A stretch of DNA of 64,000 bases, from NCBI GenBank assembly GCA_002077045.2, contig KZ111146.1, positions 1,634,316-1,698,315 on the forward strand, read 5' to 3'. Every line of letters begins with the position of its first letter. The first letter of the stretch is position 1. This document shows, in pieces, positions 1 through 8,210 of this stretch. The translations under genes and the position numbers were made by a program. This DNA is from Rachicladosporium sp. CCFEE 5018 (taxonomy: Eukaryota; Ascomycota; Dothideomycetes; Cladosporiales; Cladosporiaceae). The notes under the pieces were generated by a model. It was given only the letters and a program-made list of their open reading frames with translations. It was not told the DNA's origin and ran no database searches.

Positions 1-107
1 AGCACGTGCTCACCCCCCTCACCTCACTGCAGCACCGCACTCTTTCACGTGCCATTGACATACACCTATGACGCGTCAGCTGCCCCTCGAGGTGCAAACG
101 GCGGGGG

Positions 108-113
108 TATATA
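108..113 (+). promoter_or_regulatory. TATA box of coiled-coil gene, copy A
   Basis: TATATA lies 186 bp before the preferred ATG at 294. The same promoter holds CACGTG E-boxes at 3-8 and 47-52 and the palindrome TGACGCGTCA at 69-78. The TATA box and palindrome are preserved in copy B (54803-54808 and 54764-54773), as are both CACGTG sites. Conservation in otherwise diverged flanks supports function; the binding proteins are unknown. Confidence 0.55.
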
Positions 114-293
114 GGCAGCCACGTCGCCGGCGAGGTGAGCTTCGCTTCCTCTCTCACTCAACAACGCCGACATTGCTGCCATTGGTGTTGTGCATTGGTC
201 GAGTCCGCCACTGCTGTTACACATATCCCCTTCCATCACACACTCTCTTCGATTAAAGCTGTTGTGCTTTCAACAAGCGCGATGGCAACTTCC

Positions 294-1018
294 ATGGGTG
301 CTATCGCTGACAAAGTCGAAGACAAAGGTCATGAGAGTGACGGATCAGTCGAGTTGCTGAAGCCGACCGTCTACGTCCCATCACCCAACAAGACTCGCCG
401 CACCTCGACCGCCACGAAGACCAACAAGCCAAAGGCCGAGAAGCTCACCGACGAGCAGCTCGCGACTCTCCAGGCTTCGCTCTTCGAGCAGAGTCGTCAG
501 AAGCTCAATCCCACTCAAGTTCAGCCCGAAGACGTCATGGAGCTCAGCCCCGACAACATTATCAAGCACCTCGAGTCCGAGCTCACCAAAGCCAAGTCCC
601 GCGTCGCTCAGCTCGAAGGCCAGGAGGCCGCAGCAGTCGGTCAAGCTGTGCAGGCCCGCGAGGAGAAGTCTAAAGTCCAGCAAACTCTCACCAACCTTCG
701 CAAGACGCTGCTGAGCCGCGACCAGAGCATCAAGCGTCTGCAGGAGAAGAACGCGAAGGTCGAGGCTGAGGTCCAGCATCAGAAGCACGTCATCGCTATG
801 CTGGAGGCGCAGGTCGAGGAGCTTCGGCGCTACTCTCACGGCCTTCGGTACCAGCATGCGCAGGCTTCCGACTTCCACAACAACATCATCAGCAACCTCC
901 AGACTGAGGTCGATAGCTTGACGGCTATGGTGGAGGAGGCCAAGGTTCGTTTGCACGTCACCTTTCTCGCCTCTACTGTGGTTTCGGTCGCTGACGTCGT
1001 CTGCAGAAGCATGTCTAA
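294..1018 (+). CDS. Coiled-coil protein of unknown function, copy A
   Basis: The gene has two exons, 294-944 and 1007-1018, giving about 220 aa. The unspliced frame runs open to 1103. However, positions 945-1006 have a GTTCGT donor, a GCTGAC branch-like site and a CTGCAG acceptor, and splicing gives a short end Lys-His-Val-stop. Copy B keeps the same sites and the same ending, with a synonymous His codon. An ATG at 282 is also available here, but copy B has AAG there, so the shared ATG at 294 is preferred. Residues from about 75 to the end are heptad-like, rich in Glu, Lys, Gln and Leu, with a basic Thr/Lys-rich stretch before. The two copies differ at about 13 of 217 residues. No family was recognised; a structural or scaffold role is only a guess. 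The gene is convergent with the NSUN gene. Confidence 0.75.
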
Positions 1019-1168
1019 GATGATCGCCGATCAACCAGTGGCCAATGCAGGGCTGCTGGGGAAGGCGAACATGGCATGGGCAAGGCTGAAGCGCCGCACT
1101 TAAATCGGCGTGTTCGATGGCGTATGCAGTTGAGCGCAGAAAGAGCACCGCAAGGGAGGACGCTAACA

Positions 1169-2308
1169 CTACCGAGGCGGAAGGGTAGCCTTGATGAGCT
1201 TGGTGAAGTAGAGTGGGCCCCAGCGGCCGCCATTAGGGTGATCAGGTAGAACCAGCCATCCATACGTTGTCCTCTCAGCGAAGCTTTCCAGACCTGGCTC
1301 CACTTGTGCATCGAACTTGACGACTTCGGCGGTCCACGTAAGCTCACCTTTCTTTGACTTCTTTCCGAGCTCTGTCAAGGCCTTCTCAACAACGCCATCG
1401 TTCTCTTCGGTGGAGATAGAGCAGGTGGCATATAGCACGACACCTCCAATACGTACGGCACGGAGCGCGGTCATAAGGAGGTCCTGTTGAGTCTCAGCCA
1501 TCCGCTTCGAAGTAGCTGGGCTCCATCTTGCTACCTCGTCGGCCACTGCGCCGACTTTGCCACTCGATGCCTTGGCTTCTGCATGGATGATATGTCGTTC
1601 GCTTGAGCAGGGTGCATCGACCAGCGCCTTGTCGTACCCGCCAACACCAAGCGGGAAGGCTTGAGCGCCTTTGATGCCGTCGAACTGTAGTACCTTCTGC
1701 TGGCCAGCCGTGACTAGTGAAGCAGGCAGGTACTGCGAAAGGTTGTCTGCAAGTCGCCTGTTCCGAGTCCGATCGAACTCGTTCGAATGCAATGCACCCT
1801 TCTTTGCGCCGGCCATCGGAGGTCCAGGATAGTCAGGCTGCAGGTGCGGCCAGATGCTCTGAGCAATGGCAACAGACTTACCACCAGGTGCAGCGCAGAG
1901 ATCCAACACTCGATCTCCAGGAACAATGTGAAGCATGTGCACAGCAAGCGCTGAAGCTGCATCAAGGTTCCAATGTGTGGATAGTCCATTCGAAGCTTGA
2001 CTTGGCTGAGTGAATGGCGCGTCAGGATTTTCTGCATCGTTACTGCGAACGAAGACTTGGATGTCGTCGCTGTGGATGTCGCCCGTAGCAGACGGTAGGA
2101 CAATGCGCTTCAGCGACCCTGGACTGCCGACTGCGGCGTGGAAGTCTGCTAGAGGTACATAGCGGTTGTGAAGCGCGGCATATCGGGTCTTCGCAAGCAG
2201 GGCTGAGTACAAAGACGCGTTCCACCGGTCACCATACCGCGTGGTCGACGAAAAGTGAGCCGCAAATGCGTCCTGTTGTGAAGATTGTGGGCGCTTGGTC
2301 TTCGTCAT
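1169..2308 (-). CDS. NOL1/NOP2/Sun-family RNA cytosine-5 methyltransferase, copy A
   Basis: The product is 379 aa in one exon. It transfers a methyl group from S-adenosylmethionine to C5 of cytosine in RNA. The SAM-binding motif LDLCAAPGGK is at about residues 135-144. The two family cysteines are present: Cys234 in DAPCS and Cys296 in the TCS motif. The compact form without a large N-terminal extension is most like the NSUN3/NSUN4 group, which acts on mitochondrial or tRNA/rRNA targets; the substrate here is not known. The ATG at 2308 is chosen because it is the first start shared with copy B and upstream sequence is unrelated. The gene is divergent from GAR1. The catalytic motifs are intact, so this copy is probably functional. 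Confidence 0.9.
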   Translation of the reverse strand: MTKTKRPQSSQQDAFAAHFSSTTRYGDRWNASLYSALLAKTRYAALHNRYVPLADFHAAVGSPGSLKRIVLPSATGDIHSDDIQVFVRSNDAENPDAPFTQPSQASNGLSTHWNLDAASALAVHMLHIVPGDRVLDLCAAPGGKSVAIAQSIWPHLQPDYPGPPMAGAKKGALHSNEFDRTRNRRLADNLSQYLPASLVTAGQQKVLQFDGIKGAQAFPLGVGGYDKALVDAPCSSERHIIHAEAKASSGKVGAVADEVARWSPATSKRMAETQQDLLMTALRAVRIGGVVLYATCSISTEENDGVVEKALTELGKKSKKGELTWTAEVVKFDAQVEPGLESFAERTTYGWLVLPDHPNGGRWGPLYFTKLIKATLPPR

Positions 2309-2863
2309 GATAGTGAACAGATCTTGCAGACAATTCAGAAGGAAGAATGAGGTGGCAACAAGTAAGAGACAGGCAGATAGTAGGTGCAATGACTGTGCAT
2401 TTCTGGCCTATATTTTCGCGCCAAGGAAAGTGAATGGATTTTGCGTGGAGGCTCTGATCATTGTAGCACTGACACGTAATGCCTCTGAGGGCAGATACAC
2501 CCTATTATGTGACTTGACAACGTGCCAGCCGATCTGATCTCTTGGTGGACAGACACCAGAATGACGCCCAATGTCGAGATGGAGTCGGCTCTAGCGGCGG
2601 GAGAGGCGGATCGCCCCGCTCGCACGCATTGATCCGAGAGCTTCACGAATTTCTTGCGACTGCAGCGCAGCTAGAAGAAGCTTTGGCAGTCTGTGATAGA
2701 ACGCATTCTACCTTGCGCCACTGGACGACCGAGTGCGCAGACCAGCACACAGCGCTCTATACCCCCCTGTCTCGGCGCCCTACACAATACGATCGACTTT
2801 TCGTCGACCGCTCCACCACCAATCCCAAATCGACAAGACTTACACAGATAGAAAGCCGGGAAT
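2309..2863. other. Divergent intergenic region NSUN/GAR1, copy A
   Basis: This 555 bp stretch lies between two divergently transcribed genes and should hold both promoters. The GAR1-proximal part (about 2600-2863) is pyrimidine-rich and aligns well with 57300-57561 in copy B. No further gene is seen. Confidence 0.6.
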
Positions 2864-3555
2864 ATGTCATTCCGTGGCGGGGGACGAGGTGGTGGAGATC
2901 GTGGTGGGAGTCGCGGAGGATTCAGGGGCAGCGATCGAGGAGGACGTGGTGGTAGCAGAGGAGGCTTCCAGTCATATGGACCACCCGCAAGCGTCCTAGG
3001 TACGGCGACTCAGTATCCTCACTTGCTACACAGGTGCTGACCTAGACTGCAGAAATGGGCACCTTCCTCCACGCCACCGAAGGCGAGATGGTCTGCAGCA
3101 GCATCAACCCCAAGATCCCCTACTTCAACGCACCCATTTACCTCGAGAACAAATCCCAAATCGGCAAAGTCGACGAGATCCTCGGACCCATCAACCAAGT
3201 CTACTTCACAGTCAAACCAGGTGAGGGCATGCAAGCAACGAGCTTCAAGGCAGGTGACAAGGTGTACATTGCTGGAGACAAGTTGCTGCCGCTGGAGAAG
3301 TTCCTGCCGAAGCCAAAGCCGAACCCAGGAGCGCCGAAGGTGAAGAAGCCGAGAGGCGCCGGAGCTGCTGGACGAGGTGGACGAGGCGCACCGAGAGGGA
3401 GAGGCGCACCGAGGGGACGTGGAGGGGATCGCGGCGGTAGAGGTGGTTTCGGTGCGAGCAGAGGTGGGTTCAGCTCGCGTGGTGGCAGTGGCTTCGGGGC
3501 TAGGGGCAGTGGCGGGTCGCGAGGTGCGCCAAGAGGGCGTGGCAGAGGGTACTAG
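2864..3555 (+). CDS. GAR1: H/ACA ribonucleoprotein subunit Gar1, copy A
   Basis: Exons are 2864-2999 and 3053-3555 (intron 3000-3052, 53 nt, GTACGG donor, CTGCAG acceptor), giving 212 aa. Gar1 is a nucleolar core protein of H/ACA snoRNPs, which pseudouridylate rRNA and snRNA. The N-terminus is an RGG domain (residues 1-40). The central Gar1 fold (about 45-145) has the very conserved stretch starting MGTFLHATEGEMV and continuing through KIPYFNAPIYLENK and VDEILGP. A second RGG domain forms the C-terminus. Splicing joins Val-Leu-Glu-Met-Gly, the usual family sequence at this junction. The predicted protein is identical to that of copy B, although the DNA differs at silent sites, so both are under strong constraint. 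Confidence 0.96.
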
Positions 3556-3971
3556 ACAAGGTCATGACGCGGAACGTATGCCTCGGGCGTACGCCACATG
3601 ATGGAGAGATGTACACGAAGAGCAATTGGCGTTCTGGCGTATGGCAGGCATGACTTGGGATCCCATGGCTGAAGATGTCGTTCGGGGAGATGTATACCAA
3701 CCGCAAAAGGGTGCGATCGTAAAGTGGTCGCAGGACTACAGCGAAGCATCACAACGCTCGATTTCACCTGGTGCGCTTGAATAGTCTCTCACGTTCAGAC
3801 GATGAACTCCAACAACCAATGAGATGATTCAGTGTCAACTATTCGACCAAACGAATGGGGTCCATTGCCAAAGCATACATATGTCAAGAAGAGTATTTTG
3901 CCATGCGCACTAAAGCCATGTCCCGTATCAATCTCAGACAGCGATCAACGCCATCTGTGACCGTCGTTCCC
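3556..3971. other. 3' flank of GAR1 and downstream of the broken xylanase
   Basis: This convergent intergenic DNA aligns closely with 58254-58669 in copy B, roughly 93-95% by eye. No gene was found; it should contain the 3' UTR and polyadenylation region of GAR1. Confidence 0.5.
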
Positions 3972-4674
3972 CTAATAAGCCTGCACATACTTCACCAGAT
4001 CCTTACGCAGCGACGCTGGTAGCGCTGGCCTTGGTGGAGGTAGCGACGGAAGTAGCATTACCTGAGGTCGGCACAGCGGAGGTGGCTGGCTCGGTGAAGC
4101 TGATTGGCGCAGAGAATCCTGGGCCACCGGCCGAGGTAGTCGCTTTGACTGATGAGACTGGTGCTGCTGTACTGGTCTTCGTGACTTTCGTTACCGCACT
4201 GGTCTCGCCGAGAGAAGTGGCAATGGATGTGGCGGGTGCAACGGTGCTCAGAGCTGGTGCAGTGACGGTTACTGTTACAGCTGCACAAGCAGTCGCATTT
4301 GTTGTCGGGTACGGCGCAGTGACAGGATCAACGACAACGTTACTCTTGCCAGTCGAGAAAACTGGGCGAGAGCTCATGGAAGTTCCGATCGTAGGAACGC
4401 CGCCAGTTGGGACAATTGGGCGAGAGCTGCTGGAAGGCCCAACTGGCGGAGAACCGCCGGTTGGGACAATCGTGTGAGCGCTGCTGGTGGGTTTGACCGG
4501 GGGCTTGCCGCCAGTGGGCCCAGCAGGAAGTGTCGGCTTGGCAGGCGGTCCAGTGGGTGGCTTGGGACCGATGGGAAAGCCAGGGTAATGGGGAGGCTTA
4601 GGAGGCTGCATCAAAGGCGTGGCGTATACACCAGCCGCGAACGCCGCAAGGACGGATAGTTCGGCGACACGCAT
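3972..4674 (-). pseudogene. GH10 xylanase remnant, catalytic domain deleted (copy A)
   Basis: An open frame at 4003-4674 encodes 223 aa: a signal peptide (residues 1-18, cleavage near VYA-TP) and a Pro/Thr/Ser/Val-rich linker closely matching residues 1-222 of the intact xylanase at 58670-60377. The frame then stops. Compared with copy B, the sequence 58703-59707 (about 1005 bp: the whole GH10 catalytic domain and both introns) is missing. The TAA stop at 4003-4005 is formed by the deletion junction itself. Positions 3972-4002 are a leftover of the last ten codons and original stop. If expressed, the product would be a secreted, probably O-glycosylated, non-enzymatic peptide. It could not cut xylan, since both catalytic glutamates are gone. 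Confidence 0.93.
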
Positions 4675-6404
4675 CTTGAAGCTTTCTATGTGTGATGTAG
4701 ATATCGAGGTGCTTTGGAAAGGCTTGATCGGAAACGAGTGACTGAAGGAGCGAATAAACAGCGAGCCAGTCGCGTTGAAAGAGAGTGTATAGTTGAATAG
4801 GATGAGGCAGATGCAAGAAGGAATCGTGACTTAAGCTTCCTTATACAAGAGCAGGAGAACCTTTTTACTGCAGCTTTGCCATGGCTTACTGTACCAGTCC
4901 ACATCGGCCGTGACTGTGGGCATCATCCTGAGGAGAAAAGTGATTGCGGCTGCCGCAGATAGACGTCGATGCAGTGATGCGCTACACACTTGTATCAGGT
5001 TGACCACGTCTACTGTAGGGGTCAGAGTCAGTCGAGGGGCTTGTACAGTGAATGCCACAGCGCTTCGCCTCGTTAACCTTACGGACTCGTCTCCAAGCAT
5101 TGCGTATCACGCTCTGCAGTCCACGGCTTGGACGATTTGGACTGGAGCTGATGCTTTGTGCGTTCGTTTAAACAATTGTTGGCCAGTTCATCATGCGAAC
5201 TGTAGTCAAACATCGGTAGCGGGTCCAGCCGAGCACTCATCTCCCCCAGTCTTGGCAATGCTTTGCATGAAACGACGTCGAAACATGACACTCTCGCCGC
5301 TCGGTTCCTACAGTCTACTGTGTGATCGTCAATCTACAGCTCACCATTTTACGCCCAGCCAAGACCCGCGCTAAACAGAGCTTCGAAGAGAGCGTCAGGG
5401 CAGCACAACCTCAATAGCACGACGGACAATATTGACCTTGCCAACGGTATATACCGCGGACGTCCAGCTGCACTTCGTATCAATCAAGGCCGACCCGGAT
5501 TCGCCAGACATCGAAGATGCTAAAGTCTTATCGGCCACACTTCTGGCTCGATGTAAGAACATATAGTTCTTCGTTCTGGCGCGAGGATTCCGTGTCTACC
5601 AAAGGTGGACCTATCAGCGTGCCGTGCGACTCTGCCGATAGTGTGTGTTCATCTCACCAAGGACCTGAGGTATGGAAGTGACAGCTACAACGTGACTGCA
5701 CCTACCATACTCTATGCGGTTGATCTTCCAGAGCATCACCTCGGCAGCTGAGTTCTGAAGGAACGACCTATTGGTTGGACGCAAGGTACCAAGTGTAGAT
5801 ACCCAAGGTCATGCAACGCATGGCTTTCGTTGCTGAGATTTGGCGGATCGCGAGTCACTTCACTCCAGTCATGAGGTGACAGGCTGTCATTTCACTGACC
5901 TACACAAGCCAAAACAATGAAGCAGCTGTTCGATGCTGGCCACACAACGAATTTGATGTCGTGTCTTAGCAATGAGGTTTCGAAAGTTGAAACCGTTCAT
6001 TGATCTCCAGGAGTCTTGGCACACATTCGAGCGTAACAGCACACTAAGCGAGTCTATTGACAGCATATGCGCTTCCTCCTGCCCACGAAAGCGACGTCTC
6101 ATCGTAGCTGGCGGGTAGGCGATCTGGTACGGAACGCCAGGCGCTACTAGATCCATGAACATTGGTTCCACCAACCACACAAGACCTGTGCTTCAGTATG
6201 AGGGCACGATGGACAGAAGGTGGAAGTATATGTTAAGACAACCCTCTGTGTGTGTTCGCCGCCTCTTCGAATTATCATCTTTCGCACTTGCGCAGTCACT
6301 CGTTTCCTTCCACGCAAGTCTAGACCATTTTACCGCTCCTTCGTTGATCGAAGTAGATAGCATTTCATCTTCAGCCTGTTACTGCATCCCGACAAATTGG
6401 CAAA
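4675..6404. other. Divergent promoter region between xylanase remnant and AA9 LPMO, copy A
   Basis: This 1.73 kb stretch lies between two divergently transcribed secreted-enzyme genes. It aligns with 60378-61975 in copy B but is among the more diverged parts of the block. About 150 bp at roughly 5787-5940 has no counterpart in copy B. A CCCCAG (reverse CTGGGG, matching the CreA/Mig1-type SYGGRG pattern) at 5244-5249 is kept in copy B. The motif is short and may be chance. No gene found. Confidence 0.5.
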
Positions 6405-7411
6405 ATGGTCAACGCCTTTGCCCTCCTAGCCTTGCTGAGCACAGCAACCGCTCACTATACCTTCGACCGCCTCCAGGTGAATGGCGCTCAAGTTGGGAAG
6501 TCATGGCAATACATCCGCTCTCACACCCGGGGGTATAGTAAGTACCCCGTCGTGCCCCGCAACCCGTCGCAGAATTCCAAAGCCTAACGTACATCGATAG
6601 TGCCGACCAAGGGGAATGATACTCTGTCCAATGACTTCAGATGCCAGCCTGGCTCGTCCGGATCTAACACGGATGTCTACACCGTGAAGCCTGGCGACAA
6701 GATCAGCTTCCTCGGAGCTTACGGCGTGACCTCAATCGAACATGTAAGGGATTCGTACGTAAGAGAGGTTCAGAGTACTGACACTTCCTTAGCCTGGCCC
6801 CGCGCAAGTATACATGTCCAAAGCTCCGTCCGGCAGCGTAAAAGAGTACGGTGGCTCCGGTGATTGGTTCAAGGTCCGCGAAGCTCTGTTCTGCTCGAGC
6901 CCGGGGAATGATGGCGCCCTGAAGGCAGCTTGGTGCACTTGGGGCCAGCCCGGCATCGAGTTCGAGATCCCCGATCGTCTGCCCAATGGCGAGTATCTAG
7001 TCCGCGTCGAGCATATTCCACTACACGGCGCTCAGGGCAAGCCTGGAGGTGGTAAGTCAGACACTCTTATGTCCTCTGACTACGTACACGTGCTGATATC
7101 ACAATAAAGCTGAGTTCTACTACTCCTGCGGCCAGCTCAAGATCGAGGGTGCCAGCAGCTCTGCCTGGCTACCCACTCGCACCGCCAAGATTCCGGGCAT
7201 GATCCAGCCTGGTGATGCTGCTGTCACCTTCAACATTTGGACGACGGTCAAGAGCTATCCTGTCTCGCCAGGCTCGGAGCTCATCATCGGCGGCACCACA
7301 TGGGGCACCGCGGACGGCTCCAGCAAGGGCGTTGTCAAGCAGTTGACAAAGCGTACTATTGGCATGGTCGGCAGCGCTGCCGTACGAGCTAGGTCTATGA
7401 TCGGGTTGTAG
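6405..7411 (+). CDS. AA9 lytic polysaccharide monooxygenase, copy A
   Basis: Exons are 6405-6537, 6601-6743, 6793-7051 and 7110-7411, giving 278 aa. AA9 enzymes are secreted copper enzymes that oxidatively cleave cellulose or related glucans. A 16-residue signal peptide ends in TATA and leaves His17 as the mature N-terminus, the first copper ligand. His92 in the HPGPAQVYMS motif is the second ligand, and the LHG histidine and Tyr182 complete the usual site. Position 180 is Glu where many AA9 proteins have Gln. Intron 3 uses an AAAG acceptor where copy B has ACAG; it is still a legal AG. There is no carbohydrate-binding module. The C-terminus is a short basic tail. The gene is divergent from the xylanase locus, suggesting co-regulation on plant cell walls. 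Confidence 0.92.
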
Positions 7412-8210
7412 GGATATTGAGGTGTTGTTGTGGGGTCTGGGAAGCGAGGCTCCAGTGGCTGTGTAGGCTTCATTCGATCCTTATTTGAACGACGTTTCTG
7501 CGTTCGTGGTGTCCCTGGTGCCTCGGATTAATGAATCGAAATATCGGGAAGCCGTGTTCCTTGAACTCCAATGCCATACCTAAAACCAAATTCGCCGCTG
7601 TGAGCCTGAGATGAAGGACCATCCTTTAGTCCACGTCTGCTTCGGGTCATTGTCGTATAGTCGTTCATGTAAAGACGTTGCGATGTATTGAACCTCGATA
7701 CGCTTTTGATGAATTCAGACTCTATAATTGATGAGTGTGGAATGTTCCATTAATGACTATATATATGCCGCCTACGACCCGAAGCGTTCTGGTCGCTCCT
7801 TCAGCATCCGGGTATACTGCATCGCTGCGACCATGCTTCCCATACTACCTCCACGCCTCTCAAGTCGTCACTTCGTCATTCGAGCCGACCGTGCGAATCG
7901 CGTGTGTGTATGCGGGTCGCGGTCGGCTGAGTTAATATTACAGTACGAGATGACGCTGATCATCTCCTGAATCGTTTTGACGGTACGGCGAGAATTCGCT
8001 GTTATGTGTACCGCTGAGTTTCGATGTTATGTAGCGCGAGACGGATCTGCGCGATGTGATGCGCGCTGACGGCGGAGGTCCGCGTCCGACATTAGGCGCT
8101 GTCGATTGGCAATGTAAGAGCCGCGCTGACTTTCACCAGGCTGTTGGATAGCAGAGCCGCCATGATAAGTTCTCGACGGTGCGAGGTTGCAGTGTTGCTG
8201 TGTGTATCAC
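7412..8210. other. Highly conserved convergent intergenic region, copy A
   Basis: This 799 bp stretch lies between the 3' ends of the AA9 gene and the Gln-rich gene. No convincing coding frame was found. It is much closer to its partner (62981-63779, same length) than the intergenic DNA further left in the block. Confidence 0.55.

Noticed and set aside
381..1169. Long minus-strand open frame opposite the coiled-coil gene (also 54965-55789 in copy B)
   Set aside because: It is the antisense shadow of a GC-biased, Leu/Glu-rich coding sequence; the changes between copies fit the plus-strand protein, and no family similarity is seen.
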